Source: Pyrrhosoma nymphula (taxonomy: Eukaryota; Arthropoda; Insecta; Odonata; Coenagrionidae). From it: DNA of 64,000 nt. The position numbers and the translations under genes were made by a program. The notes below the pieces were generated by a model. It was not told the DNA's origin, made no database searches, and worked only from the letters and a program-made list of their open reading frames with translations. The stretch spans positions 20,365,200 to 20,429,199 of the forward strand of contig OY754329.1 of NCBI GenBank assembly GCA_963573305.1. The letters are read 5' to 3'. Below, one piece after another: positions 1 through 11,388 of the stretch (positions are counted from its first letter, which is position 1; each line of letters begins with the position of its first letter).

Positions 1-113
1 CTTAAGTATTCCTTTTTACATCTTTCATAATTTGTTTCATGTATTCCATTCTTGGTCTCCCTCGATTAATCTTATAATTCATTTTTCCTTCCAATACATA
101 CATACATTCCCTT

Positions 114-401
114 TTGTTCATTATTTACATAAATGACCTATGCTCTCGAATTAGCAGTAAAATACGTTTATTTGCTGACGACGCTGTCATCTATCGCGAA
201 ATTAGTGATCACTCTGACTTTGAAATTCGATCATCGGATTTAAACAACGTTCATGTGTGGAGCCAAGAGTGGGGACTCGAACTTAATCTGAGAAAATGCA
301 CGGCGGTACATTTCTTGCGGAGGTCGTCCAACTATCCCCATGTATATGCTCTGGATGGTGTTAACATAAAGGCGACAGATGAAGTGAAGTATCTAGGAGT
401 T
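114..401 (+). mobile_element. LINE reverse-transcriptase fragment, first half of an interrupted copy
   Basis: Decayed non-LTR retrotransposon in plus orientation. Translation gives an RT palm segment with IYINDL, then the catalytic box FADDA (residues about 21-25), then a thumb-like stretch ending in VKYLGV. This is the layout of Jockey/CR1-type RTs after the GVPQGS region. The reading stops abruptly at position 401 because a second, minus-strand copy of the same family is inserted there; the same protein resumes at about 1202. It is 5'-truncated. Seen directly: the motifs and the junction. Inferred: clade assignment. Confidence 0.8.
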
Positions 402-1201
402 CATCTACATCTACATCTACATACTACCCCGCAAGCCGCCTCAATAGGCGTGTGGCGGGGGGTGTTAGGACACCAGCCGTTTACATATAAAAAGGAAACG
501 CTCTATGAAATTACGCCTTGCATTTATTAAAGTCCCTTATTGTTCGGGGGAAAAACGAATTCCCATACCTATCCGTTCGGCAAAATATCTCTCTTAATTT
601 ATCGTTTCTGTCGGACCTGGAAATATAGTGGGGTTCTAATATGATGTTCTCGGTGTCGCTCTGAAAGATATCTATTCTCAATTGCTCAAGTAATCTAAGC
701 CTAGCGCGCAGCCTCCGAGTCTCTAGCGGCTCCCAGCCTAATTCGTTTAACATCTGCGTAACGCTGTCTGTACGCCCGTAGCAGTTTTTGACGAATCGCG
801 CAGCTTTCCTTTGTATTTTATTAAGTTCCCGAATTAATTCTTTCTGCACCGGATCCCATATGCTTGCTGCATATTCAAGGTGTGGCCGGACGAGTGCGAA
901 GTAGCACCTCTCTTTTACTTTTTCATCTGAGAATCTTCCCACAATACGCTTGACGAATCCTAGCTTCTTCAGAGCTCTGCCACAAATATTTCTTATATGT
1001 GTTCCCCACGATAGGTTTGAGGTTATCGTAACTCCCAGATACTTAACTTCATCTGTCGCCTTTATCTTAACGCCATCCACAGCATATACACGGGGATAGT
1101 TGGACGACCTCCGCAAGAAATGTACCGCCGCACATTTGCTCAGATTAAGTTCGAGTCCCCACTCTTGGCTCCACACATGAACGTTGTTTAAACCCGATGA
1201 T
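402..1201 (-). mobile_element. 5'-truncated LINE copy inserted into its own family member
   Basis: Minus-strand 3' fragment of the LINE family that surrounds it. It starts at its 3' end with CATCTA repeats (402-420) followed by a GC-rich 3' UTR, and ends at 1201 where the RT sequence breaks off. The interrupted plus-strand copy reads up to AGTT (398-401) and resumes with AGTT (1202-1205), so a 4-bp target duplication flanks the insert. The insert has an open C-terminal reading frame while the host copy has stops, so the insert is younger. Confidence 0.85.
511..1176 (-). pseudogene. RT C-terminal domain of CATCTA-tailed LINE (221 aa, 5'-truncated)
   Basis: Open frame of about 221 residues covering the RT thumb and C-terminal tail of a non-LTR retrotransposon. 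Visible landmarks in order: WGLELN near the start, KYLGV, FALVRPHLEYAASIWDP at about residues 92-110, KIQRKAARFV, then LGWEPLETRR, and a terminal FFPRTIRDFN motif. This order is typical of Jockey/CR1-like elements, in which LEYA.IW.P and QR.AARF are hallmarks. The catalytic FADD box lies upstream of the truncation and is absent here. The frame ends about 110 bp before the CATCTA tail. Not autonomous; the first methionine is incidental. Confidence 0.85.
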
Positions 1202-1832
1202 AGTTACGATAACCTCGAACCTATCGTGGGGAACACATATAAGAAATATTTGTGGCAGAGCTCTGAAGAAGCTAGGATTTGTCAAGCGTATTGTGGGAAG
1301 ATTTTCGGATGAAAATATAAAGGAGAGGTGATATTTTGCACTCGTCCGGCCACACCTTGAATATGCAGCGAGCATATGGTATCCGGTGCAGAAAGACTTA
1401 ATTCGGGAACTAAATAAAATACAAAGGAAAGCTGCGCGATTCGTCAAAAACTGCTACGGGCGTACAGACAGCGTTACACAGATGTTAAACGAATTAGGCT
1501 GGGAGCCGCTAGAGACTCGGAGGCTGCGCGCTAGGCTTAGATTACTTGAGTAATTGAGAATATATATCTTTAAGAGCGACACGGAGAACATCATATTATA
1601 ACCCCATTATATTTCCAGGTACGACAGAAACGATAAATTAAGAGAGATATTTTGCCGAACGGATAGGTATGGGAACTCGTTTTTCCCCCGAACAATAAAG
1701 GACTTTAATAAATGCTAAGCGTAATTTCATTAGAGCGTTTCCTTTTTATATTTAAACGGCTGGTGTCCTAACACCCCCCGCCACAAGCCTATTGAGTCGG
1801 CTTACGGGGTAGTATGTTAATGTAGATACATG
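1202..1832 (+). mobile_element. LINE fragment, second half of the interrupted copy
   Basis: Continuation of the plus-strand copy begun at 114. It reads through the equivalent of the LEYA.IW region and the AARF motif to the C terminus and 3' UTR, ending in a degraded tail (ATGTAGATACATG) rather than clean hexamers. In-frame damage includes a TAA in the LLE-QLR region (about 1551), which the inserted minus copy lacks. Together with 114-401 it forms one old element split by the insert at 402-1201. Confidence 0.8.
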
Positions 1833-3162
1833 TCAGAGCTCACATGTATTGTACCAATGTAAGTGGCAGACCAGCCATGCGTACGCATTACACTGTTGCC
1901 TCAGCATCCACGATTTTCCTGAAGACCATAGTTAGAGGAGAGAGAAAGTTTAGGTCTCAGTTAACTTTGGAAGCTTATATTTTTATTACCTGATGGTGCA
2001 ATCAAAACGCAGGAAGTGGCAAAGCGTTCAGTAATGGACTGTACTTATATCGAAGTACTGTGAACTGACTGATTCAAACGGATGACTTTAAAGAATTTTT
2101 GGCGGATAATTAGCCCACGCTTTGTCTACTCATGGTTTAATCTTTTACTTCAGTATTTTTGGTCTTCAAGTTCTATTTTAATATAATTCAATACTTCAGT
2201 ACCTCCACGTCTTCTATGCACTTCAATTGACCTAATATAATTAACTTAATCGAGTTTAAACGAAATCGTCACATTCCATGTGATCTTAATCTATTCCTGA
2301 CCGCTTTATTAAACCTGTGTGTGTGTTTTACCGGAAGACAGTGTGCAGTTTTTTTCATTTTAAGACACTGTGAGCGCATAATCATCCATTATATTCTTAC
2401 AAATTTAAAGATGAGGAATATTCTCAAATGAGTGACGTTGAAATAGGTATATCTTATTGTGGCGATCGTGGAGAAACTTCCCAGGTTATTTAATTGGTTC
2501 ATGGTAAATTAATAACTAGCTCAAATTGATTTCTCATTAAAATATCATGTAGATATTCTTTTTCGCTTCGTAATTCTGCTCTGTATCATCAATCTCTTAA
2601 ATTTTATGAGAAATACTTAGGTTACAAGTGTATGGAATTAAGATTTAAATAATGAAATATTTCTCTTAAGTATCATAATTCGATTTAAGCTCGTAGATAC
2701 AAAATTTTATGCATAGGGAAAAGGCTGGTCTGAAAAGCGCTTGAACACTTTTAAGAGAACGATATTTTTAGCATAGAATTAATAGGTTTTGGTCAAATTT
2801 CTACTTGTTATGCAAAGTTCTGAGAAGGCCTTTATAATTGCATGGAATGGCTAATTGTTTTTGTATTACGTGCATTTGATAAATAATTTAACTAGGTGTT
2901 GATTATGTTAATATCTTGAGGTGGAAGATCGAGCTTTGTCATCTCTAATCCAGTTGCAACTGTTGCGTAGTTTAACACTGAATCATATAGAGTCAAAACT
3001 CCGCATTAACCCGAATTTTAAGTGGGTACTGAGGACGGCATGATGAATAGAAACACTTTGTACATTTGAATCGGTGTCCTCTCAATAACGACGCTATAGG
3101 CGTTGAAATCGATCCGGTCAATAAAAGCAAGTGTGTACTCATGCCAAGAGTTAATCCATTTT
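1833..3162. other. No recognised feature
   Basis: AT-rich sequence with no long open frame or inverted termini that I can pick out. A short GT run lies near 2316. Confidence 0.5.
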
Positions 3163-3168
3163 TATCAT

Positions 3169-3585
3169 CTACATCTACATACTACCCCGCAAGCCGCCTC
3201 AATAGGCGTGTGGCGGGGGGTGTTAGGACACCAGCCGTTTACATATAAAAAGGAAACGCTCTATGAAATTACGCCTTGCATTTATTAAAGTCCCTTATTG
3301 TTCGGGGGAAAAACGAATTCCCATACCTATCAGTTCGGCAAAATATCTCTCTTAATTTATCGTTTCTGTCGGACCTGGAAATATAGTGGGGTTCTAATAT
3401 GATGTTCTCGGTGTCGCTCTGAAAGATATCTATTCTCAATTGCTCAAGTAATCTAAGCCTAGCGCGCAGCCTCCGAGTCTCTAGCGGCTCCCAGCCTAAT
3501 TCGTTTAACATCTGCGTAACGCTGTCTGTACGCCCGTAGCAGTTTTTGACGAATCGCGCAGCTTTCCTTTGTATTTTATTAAGTG
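3169..3585 (-). mobile_element. Third 3' fragment of the CATCTA-tailed LINE
   Basis: Nearly identical to the 3' part of the copy at 402-1201: CATCTA tail, GC-rich 3' UTR and the last RT residues, open from the truncation point (about 3585) to the stop near 3269. TATCAT occurs at both edges (3163-3168 and 3586-3591), a possible 6-bp target duplication, although CAT also matches the tail repeat. High similarity between copies implies recent activity of the family. Confidence 0.8.
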
Positions 3586-3591
3586 TATCAT

Positions 3592-4184
3592 GTTGAAGTT
3601 TTAAGTAGTTACGCTTCTATCCATCCATTTAATGGATTCTGAGCTCTTTCGTTCTACCTATTTTATTCACTGGCCTGAGGTACCATGGAAAAATGATTGA
3701 GGAAATAACTTTCTTGTCCTTGAATCACCAAATTTAAAAAAAAGGAGATTTTTATGAAAAGCAGTCCTTACCATGGCAGAGGAGCGTATCTAGTTTATTG
3801 ATCGTTTTCGTATCCTCTGCTTTGTTCCCCTTCTTAGTTTTTGATCGCTTTGAATCACCTCATTTTCTTGTTCCTATATTTATTGGGTTCGAATTTTAGC
3901 TATGATGTGGATCTTATAATAAGGGTAATTTTGGCCATATTTAGTGATTTTAAAAAGAGATGATTTTCAAGCTTTTACCCTGGAAAGCATTGCTATTTCC
4001 TTTGTTGAGTTTGTTCTTGGCCACTTTTAATTAATTTTATGTATTTTTAGGTACTAAATAATGTGTGAGTATAAACTTATTTATAGTTATATGATTATAA
4101 CTGCTATGGTAACTGCTTCCTTACTTTGTGTTGATATACCCCTGATTATACTCATAATATCCTATCAGAATAACTTAATGACAA
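3592..4184. other. No recognised feature
   Basis: AT-rich stretch between two LINE remnants. No coding signal or repeat recognised. Confidence 0.4.
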
Positions 4185-4790
4185 GCTACAGAGGATCAAA
4201 AATTCATGCATCAGATTCATTTTTAACCTTCGATATGATGAACATGTTTCTTCTTATAGGGAAGAACTATCTTGGCTAACTGTCAAGGACAAGCGTAATT
4301 ACGTGCTAAGCGTCTTCCTGTTCTCCTTATTTTCCGTTACAGAACCTAAATAGTTGATGGACATGTTTATACACCAACCTCAGTCCCGTAATATGAATAC
4401 AAGGAGTAATGCATCTGACTTATATTGCCCCGCCCATAGAACCACCAAATACCACAACTCTTTCCTAGTCAAATCCACAAAATTATGGAATTTTCTCCCC
4501 ATAGACCTAAAGGACAGTATATATATCACCATCCGCTTCCTACTTCGTTCTTGTGCATTCTTCATTAAAATGTCTTTTATTGTTAGTTTATTTTTCGTTA
4601 TTTTGTGATATGAATATGCATAATAATTTTTGAATTCTCTTAGTATTGATATGTTTTCAAATATGTTTGTACTCATTGTTTATGTTTGATACTATGTTGG
4701 TTGTTTAAGCTCACCACAATTGTAATTGTAATGTTGGTGCTCTTAGGGGTATTGTACTTAGAGCTAATAATAAATATTTATATTTATTTA
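4185..4790 (+). mobile_element. LINE RT C-terminal remnant (second lineage)
   Basis: Two frames together give a typical LINE C terminus: KLQRIKNSCIRFIF, then LSWLTVKDKR, a stop, then RSNASDLYCPAHRTTKYHNS and KLWNFLPIDLK. The pattern (Q.I.N...R, L.WL.V..R, RT....SF....KLWN.LP.DLK) is characteristic of CR1/Jockey-type C termini. The 3' UTR runs into AATAAATATTTATATTTATT near 4770-4790, a likely tail. Frames are broken, so this is a dead fragment, different from the CATCTA family. Confidence 0.65.
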
Positions 4791-5691
4791 TACCGAAACG
4801 TTGGCGAAATGAAATGGATATATTCTTTAAACATTGACCAACCCTCCATAAATACATACAATTGTTATTTACCCATGGAGAACCGACTTAAGTATTCATT
4901 GGAGAAGCTCCACCACGCGCAAATGTTGTGGTTGGGATTTCGAAAGAATAGAAACTTGAGGAGACTTTCAGCCGAAAAGTTGTCGGAGAGAGTGGAATTG
5001 ATTCTGGATGAAGAATTGGGGGGGATGTTGGACAATGAAACTCGGGTGAATTATGGGAAAGTTATTTTGAACTTATAAGGATGCCAGAAATAATTGGGAA
5101 GAAAAGAGGTGCTGGGTTATTGATTTAGCCTCTCTCCAGGGCTTTTATTTCCATGCCTATTATCGATAACTCATCTGATGTATTTATTAAAATACCTTAG
5201 GGCCTGCTTATGAGGAAATGAGTAGATAGTTCTCTTTATGTAGTACACGCAGTGAATTATCCGGGAAACATACGTATTTCTGTTGTTTGTAATTATTAAA
5301 GGTATTGTACCCATAGCTGATGGATCATTGCTCGGAAAATTACTGGGCTTCGTCTGGGACATTCGTGCATTGTCCCTTCTTTCCTTTTTTTTCCAGCATG
5401 CTTTCTATTTTTGGCATTTTACTCTCTCCTTTCAATACCCCTGTCACTTCCCTGTCTTTTCCCCTTTCCCCTGCATTTTCTTTCCTAACGCAGCCTTCAA
5501 AATCCTTTGCTTCTCAAGACGTCCTTCATTAATTCTTTCTCCCCCCCCTTTGGACCCCCCTGCATAAATTTATGTTTTCTTACCTCGTCTAGTACTTTCA
5601 AAACTATACGGTATATTCCATTCAAAGCCTTGTTACAAAGCAAATGCCTATAATGCATGCCTAAGGTACATACCCAAAATCATTCAATACC
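4791..5691. other. Unassigned; pyrimidine-rich tract
   Basis: An open frame ending at 5078 contains a hydrophilic tail with no similarity I recognise. 5365-5560 is strongly pyrimidine-rich (CTTTTCCCC-type runs), which creates spurious open frames. No supported gene. Confidence 0.35.
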
Positions 5692-5973
5692 AATCGAATT
5701 AATATAAGACACTGCCTCCGGCGTTATTCTGTGGAACTCCTTCATTTTAATAATAAAAAAGCACTCGGTTGTTATTCCACACTTTATTTTAAGGAAACGA
5801 CCCGGGTTTCAGCATCTCATGCCATATTCAGGCAATGTTGATCGTCGTCGTGATGTTGACCCCAACCAATTCCTACCTGAAGATGGCATGAGATGCTGAA
5901 ACCCGGGTCGTTTTCTTAAAATAAAGTGTGGAATAACAACCAAGTGCTTTTTTATTATTAAAATCGAATTAAT
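5692..5973. mobile_element. Short foldback element with hammerhead-like arms and 12-bp duplication
   Basis: An inverted repeat (arms 5745-5826 and 5883-5963) lies between two perfect copies of AATCGAATTAAT (5692-5703 and 5962-5973), so the element proper is 5704-5961. Each arm carries, in opposite orientation, the ribozyme-like motif ending GAAACCCGGGTC. Target duplications of this length and such motifs fit a solo Penelope-like terminal unit. No coding sequence is present. Confidence 0.75.
5877..5909 (+). ncRNA. Hammerhead-ribozyme-like motif
   Basis: Core CTGAAGA (5877-5883), a GCAT/ATGC stem II, GAAA (5898-5901), then a self-complementary stem III ACCCGGGT and C at 5909 as the predicted cleavage base. 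Stem II is set off by extra unpaired bases, so activity is uncertain. The inverted partner lies at 5799-5831 on the minus strand, with one core change. Confidence 0.5.
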
Positions 5974-6359
5974 GTTTTGAAAACTGAAATTTGGTATTGA
6001 TTACACTGAATATTCTCTGATAATTCGGTGAAATTGCGTAATTGTTTTATTTACAGATTGAAAATAATTCAGGCTGTAGAGAATCACATTTTTCACCCAT
6101 TATATATCACCTTCTCACGTTGTTCCCCTTTTGAAATAAGTCTATTGATGTTTCTATATGGGTATTGGAAGGGAATTTGCTTCGCTTGAACAGCTCGCTA
6201 ATTTGTTATTTTTTGTGCTTTCGGCGCGGCGCGGCCTCGAGCTTCTCTCGCTAATTGAAAAAAGCTCATGAATTAATTCTGTGGATTCTCTGAGGTGTGA
6301 CAGCCCTCTGTCACGCTTGTTCACTGGGCGTTGCGTCCTGCACTGATATCCATTTAAAT
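5974..6359. other. No recognised feature
   Basis: AT-rich with a small GC-rich patch near 6220-6240. Nothing recognised. Confidence 0.4.
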
Positions 6360-6990
6360 GTCTTAATTTATTACTTTCTTACTTACTCCTGTGACCACTC
6401 AAATCCAAGTCGATGTTTGGCCTCGCCTACAAGTTGTCTCCAGACTCTTCTGTCCTCCGCCATGCCAACCTCCCTGCCCCAAGTCTCCTCTCATGTCTTC
6501 AGCCACTTGGTCATTCCATCTTAGTCTTAGTCTTGGCGCCTTCCTTCTGGTTGACCTCTCCACACTCTTCTTATCATTGCATCCTCCTCCCTTCTTCTTA
6601 CATGACCGAGCCACCTAATTCTCCTACTTCTTATCACAGCAACAATATCTGGTCTTCTGTACAGGTTCCTGAGCTCTCTGTTTTTCAGTATTCTCCATAC
6701 CCCTTCTTCAAATATTGGCCCATATATCCTTGTCAATATTTTATTTTCAAATGTTATTAACTTCTTCTGGGTCTGTTTTGTTAGGGTCCATACCTCCGCC
6801 CCATACAAGAGAACTGGCTGTATTATGACTGTGTATATTCTAATTTTTGTATTTATTGAGAGGAGTTTACTCTTCAATAGTTTTGATAGGCTCCAGTTAC
6901 ATCTGTTAGCTGCATTTAACCTCATTTGTATCTCTGCTTCTATTTTATTTTGGCCGTTAGTGGTAACTCCCAAATACTTAAATCAGTCTT
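6360..6990 (-). mobile_element. RTE-type LINE 3' remnant
   Basis: 5'-truncated minus-strand LINE. The coding part runs 6990 to about 6395 and then an AT-rich tail with GTAAGTAAGAAAGTAATAAA ends near 6360. A frameshift around 6525 separates the last about 45 residues from the rest. The protein details (see 6527-6973) match RTE-clade elements. It is not related to the CATCTA family. Confidence 0.75.
6527..6973 (-). pseudogene. RTE-clade reverse transcriptase C-terminal region
   Basis: About 148 residues open. Upstream codons read FKYLGVTTNG, the usual RT thumb entry. Then come LLYGAEVWTL at about residues 57-66, an ENKILTRIYGP motif (RTE elements have FERKILRRIFGP), RELRNLY, IRSRRIRWLGHVRR, and after a frameshift RPRLRWNDQVAEDM. 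The order GAE.W, F..KIL..I.GP, R.RW.GH, GRP..RW.D is diagnostic of the RTE clade C terminus. The catalytic YADD box is lost by 5' truncation. Dead copy. Confidence 0.8.
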
Positions 6991-7763
6991 AATGTATTGC
7001 TAGCCTAAAATAGTTTTTCAATTGCACAATTGCATAGTAAAATACGAGCTCGAATCGAAATTTAAAAAATCGAAATAGAGAGCTAATAGTTGTCAATTTC
7101 AGAATAGAAGAAGCGATAAATTACCACATGCGCTGGAGAAAAAAGTGTTTAATTTTCATTGCAAATATGACCGAATCGTTGTGATTGCAGTAGTTAGCGT
7201 GAAGGTTAATATTTGTTTTATGATTGGAACGGGAGAGAAATAGAATAAGTGGGTAAACTATGCAAGTCTTGGCAAATTTGGTAAAATATTATTGATCCGG
7301 GACGGAGGGTTAGAACTGATCCATGATGGTAAATTCTGGCAATTTTTATCTTTTTTCATTGTTTTCAACAATTTTTAATGAATTTTATCAATATCAAGTT
7401 TTGTTTAGACATTAACTCCTCTTTTTTAATTGTAGAAGGAGGAAAGTTGTTCGAAACAATTTTTTAATGTCTGGAAGGGGATTCGAGATTGGGGGATGAA
7501 ATGGAGGGATAGTAAAAAGTGATGCATGTGTAGGATATGGGAAAAATCTGGTGAATGATTGGTGGCAAGGAAATAATGAGTTCAGAGCAAAAGAATGAGT
7601 ACCGAGGCATCACTAAGTGCTACACAAACAAGATGACTGTGATGCAAGGAATCGATAGGAAATAAATTTAAACTGCAGGAACTCATCGTGACATCTAAGA
7701 GGAGGTATTGACTGTCTCAGCTAGGTCAAGAACTGCATCGAGAAATGAGTTATTACGATATAA
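6991..7763. other. No recognised feature
   Basis: AT-rich sequence without inverted termini or coding patterns that I can name. Confidence 0.4.
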
Positions 7764-8494
7764 GTGGAGTACAACTCTGTGATCTGGTCTCCTTGTTACA
7801 AATTCCATGTTGTTGCGTTGGAACGTGTGCAAAGAAAGTTCCTGAGAATTATCAACTTCTATGCCGGATTCCATACTTTACACACACCATAGAGTGAAAC
7901 ATTAGTTATTTTAAATTCGCATACATTATCAGTAAGGAGACAACTTGCAGGGTTGTTGTATTTGTATAATTTATGTAATAATATTGTCAAGTGCTCGCCT
8001 CTACTTGCATTATTGCATTTTGATGCATCATCCACAAGCACCAGGAGAACTAAATTATATTATATCAAATATTATCGAAGAAATTATTATTTTAATGAAC
8101 CTATTGTCCGCATTTTAAGATTGTATAATTCGCTTATATCATATGTTGATATACATCATGATTCCCCGGATGTCTATAGGAGAAGATGTTTACAAGGACT
8201 ATGAGATTAAGACTATGTAACTAAGATGCTAAAGAATTTTGTAAGCTTTATTATTTGCACAAATTTACTTCCTTTAAGATTAATTATGACTTGTTTTGAA
8301 ATTTTATGACTTTTTTCTTATTACTTTTTATATTGTGTATCTATTTTTATTGTGTATCTATTTTTATTCCCTCTCTGTTGTGTATTATCATATTATGCAT
8401 TATTATAATCATATTTATCATAAGCTACATATATTCATGTCACTTCTGGAAATTGGGCACCTGCCCGTAATAAAGAATTATTATTATTATTAAA
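7764..8494 (+). mobile_element. LINE RT C-terminal remnant with (ATT)n tail
   Basis: From 7764 the translation reads VEYNSVIWSP, then LERVQRKFLRIINFYAGF, a stop, then LSVRRQLAGLLYLYNL, matching the LEY.S.IWSP....L..VQRKFLR pattern of CR1/Jockey-like elements. The element ends with CCTGCCCGTAATAAAG and an (ATT)n microsatellite tail (about 8477-8494), a common LINE 3' end. Two frames and several stops show it is inactive. Confidence 0.75.
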
Positions 8495-8795
8495 TAGTGC
8501 GCAAGGATTGATCACTGTGGAGGCTATTGGTGCAACAGAGGCAGTTTTCTACTATCTCTATAATAGATTTTAGTGATTGTTCTTTCGCCATAAAGGAGCA
8601 CCATATTGGCGAACGTGAAAATTTATTTGCCAGAGAATCGTTCGCCTCTATCGAATTCTAGTTTTATCGAAAGATTTGTAATGGTATGTTTTTGAAAAAC
8701 GAATGCGATTAATCTTACGCATAGAAAGGTCAAAACTGGAGCAGACGTCAATTAAATATCTGGGTGATATCCTAAAGAAAATAGGCGTATTAGTA
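8491..8795. other. No recognised feature
   Basis: Short AT-rich spacer between two LINE remnants. Confidence 0.35.
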
Positions 8796-9165
8796 AGGAT
8801 ATTTTGAGGCGAAAAACGTTTGGAAAAGAGGCTAATAGGAGAGAAGATCGCGGGAGAAGAATGGAGGTATTGCAGTGGACAGGTCTCGGTATGATGGGTG
8901 AGGAGAGGAAACTTCTGGAAGAGATAAAGAGTAGGTGGTTGGAAGATGTATTGAGGGGCGAGGGGATGCTGAAGGCAGTGATAGAGGGGATGATATTGGG
9001 TAAGTGAGGAAGGGTAGGGCATGTGAATGAGAACAGGCTTTTTGGACGAGATGAAGGGGGGTAGGACGTATGCCAAGCTGAAGAATGCAATCATATTGGA
9101 CCATAGGAGAGAATGTAGAGGTAACTGTACATCCATCTGAACCTTACTGAACCGGGAGACCACCT
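8796..9165 (+). mobile_element. LINE C-terminal remnant (GEERKLLEE family), copy 1
   Basis: Translation gives GEERKLLEEIKSRWLEDVLRGEGMLKAVIEGM, a stop, and later GGRTYAKLKN. This matches the tail of a LINE RT whose hallmark is EER.L...I..R...W...LRG.G.L..VIEG. The same family occurs at 45355-45760. The frame is broken and several deletions are likely relative to that copy. Confidence 0.65.
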
Positions 9166-9610
9166 CTTTAAATAATATTATTGAATTTGGCGCCCATTTC
9201 TCTCGGCTAGTGGATTCCTGTGTTGCTTAACAGGATAAGCATTCGTCGAAATATCTAAGTAGAGTCTTCGGCTCGTTTACTGTCATTATGAACCCAAAAA
9301 TTGGTTTGTTTTAGCTCTCCTATCCACTTTCCTCTCAACTAACGTTTTCATTCCTACATCAATCTTCACTTGGACGTCCTACATAATTTGCCTGATTTGT
9401 ACTTGGTTTTCCTGAGTAATTATTCCCATTTATTTACATCTACGTTATTGTTTTCAAGGAGCTGTTTTGCCGCAGGATGTGTCAAATAACTTTTTCGTGA
9501 CGCATTTCGTTTTTGCTTTTGTCATACTGTTCGATTGTAATTTGACAACTGCATACTTTGTATTTGTTCTTAGATGGATTGCCTTAGAACATTAAACATA
9601 TTATTATTAT
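9166..9610. other. No recognised feature
   Basis: AT-rich spacer. A short TTATTATTAT run precedes the foldback at 9611. Confidence 0.35.
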
Positions 9611-9823
9611 GAAGGCTTGTCAATTTTCCGGGTTCCCACCGCGTTGATTGTTGCAAAAATGACAGCAGTTTCACCCGGTTTCCTACGAGCGTCCTCAGGT
9701 CGAAAGCGTCAGGACGCTCGGACGGTCACTTCCACCTGAAGATGCTCGGAGGAAACCGGGCGAAACTGTTGTCATTTTTGCAAAAATTAACGCAGCTGGA
9801 ACCTGGAAAACTGAAAAGCCTTC
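9611..9823. mobile_element. Foldback element with hammerhead-like motif
   Basis: Inverted arms 9611-9700 and 9733-9823 share GAAGGCTT, the CCGGGTT region and GCAAAAATGACA blocks. The plus arm has CTGAAGA (9736-9742), GAAAC at 9762 and a stem III with loop ending GTC (9771-9773). The same unit type recurs at 11.4 kb and 62.0 kb. No coding region. Interpreted as a Penelope-type terminal pair. Confidence 0.65.
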
Positions 9824-11142
9824 ATTGAAGCCCCGCGGAAACCTACGCTGCTATATTATTATAACTTTCTAATAACTTGGTTTTGATTCCCAGTCCACAC
9901 GAATAAAGCTACTGACTCGACATTTTCCGCATTGGGCACATAGAATCAGAACGACCCCAATATATGCAGTGTATATTATACACGTGTTAACGTTTCTCTC
10001 GACTTTTGACCTTGGCCCGTTCGATGCCCGCATCGATGTTGCACCTAACTCGACCTTCCCCTCTGACCCCGTGCCCTCTTCCCCTCCTCCCCTCGCGTTT
10101 ACATATGCCCCTCCCACCATTCGATTCCCCTTGCCCTCGTTTCTAAACCTCCCCTATCCCCCTCCCTCATCACCCCCCCCCCCGGGCACCGTATCCCTCG
10201 GCGACCACCCCCTTCCCTCCCTCACCCACTTCCACCCTTTTTGACCTCACCGTTGGGGGAGGGGCTCCCCTCTTTCTATGACGTAGATCTTGCGTCACTA
10301 CGGGGATGGTTCTCTTCCACCCTCCTTTTGGTGGATGGGGGGGAGGGTGCGATGGGGGGTGGAATTGGTGATGTGAGGGGGCGGGAGGGAAGGGCGGGGT
10401 GGGGCACTTGCCGCTGATGCGCCGTCGCTGCTGCCCCACTATCCCTTCTGCCTTGCCCCTTCTTGCCCTCTCCCACTACATATGTATGTACGAGTATGTA
10501 TCCCTTCTAGCCCCACTGTGGGACGCGGTCAACGTCTGTTCGAGAGTCCCTCCCTTTATCTGTGTGTCTGTTCCCGATTGCACAGTGTGCGCCGCTCTCT
10601 CCTGCATTATAGGCCGAGAGAGAGAGAAGGGAAGTGATCCGGATCATTCCTAGCCCTGTGACCCGATCGCGAAGCCAATCTAGCTGCCCAATAAGAGATG
10701 TGATCTTCAATACCTACAGCAACAAATCGACAGTGTGTCGATCCTTTTATTTTTCGTAATCAATTGAATATAGTGTTGTGAAAAAAGAGATTCTTCTCTC
10801 AGCGTGAAACACATCCTGACTGAATGTGATCACTATCGGGCGGTACTCAATTTCTTTAATATTACTGAGGATATTAATCAAATACTTGATGAAAACCCAG
10901 AGCATATCGATATTTTAATAAAATTTCTACACTTTAATGGACTTTTTAGAAAATGTTGACGTTATTATTGATATCTCTGTTTCATACATTTGTTTTAAAT
11001 TTGTGTAATTCCGTCAGTTATAATAATTTATAAGTCGAAAACAATTAACTTTGACAAAAATTGAAAATTTTGAGGTGCAAAATGACCTTTGCAGTCGATG
11101 CACCCTATGAATCCAATCCTACTACTACTGTCACCACCGGCC
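9824..11142. other. C/G-rich low-complexity tract and unassigned flanks
   Basis: 10040-10240 is C-rich (including a C run near 10168-10182) and 10320-10400 is G-rich. Together they generate open frames on both strands that I regard as artefacts. 10470-10740 is moderately GC-rich with short GAGA runs near 10616-10627 and could be regulatory, but nothing specific is shown. The rest is AT-rich. Confidence 0.4.
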
Positions 11143-11388
11143 TGTAGCAATTTTTTGAAAAAAATCTACAATGGCAGTAATAAATTGGCACCACTCGTCA
11201 AAAGTACACAACAATTGCTGTTAATGGAATGAAGAATCACTTGTTAATTTCCACACATTAATTTAGTCAGCTGACCGGTTTTGATGTGCACCACATAATC
11301 ATCAGAGATGTAATTCTTGGTTCAGGCTTTCGCGGTGATCAACTTGTGATAGGTTTGCGGGATTTATACCGCGTGTGTCCATTGTGTG

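Noticed and set aside
402..420. Telomeric repeat
   Set aside because: CATCTA repeats are short and lie exactly at LINE 3' ends in several places; they are element tails.
1145..1447. A 100-residue minus-strand frame
   Set aside because: Antisense shadow of the plus-strand LINE fragment at 1202-1832.
9969..10653. Several overlapping open frames around 10.0-10.65 kb
   Set aside because: They sit in C- or G-rich low-complexity DNA, overlap on both strands and have proline/glycine-biased translations with no motif.
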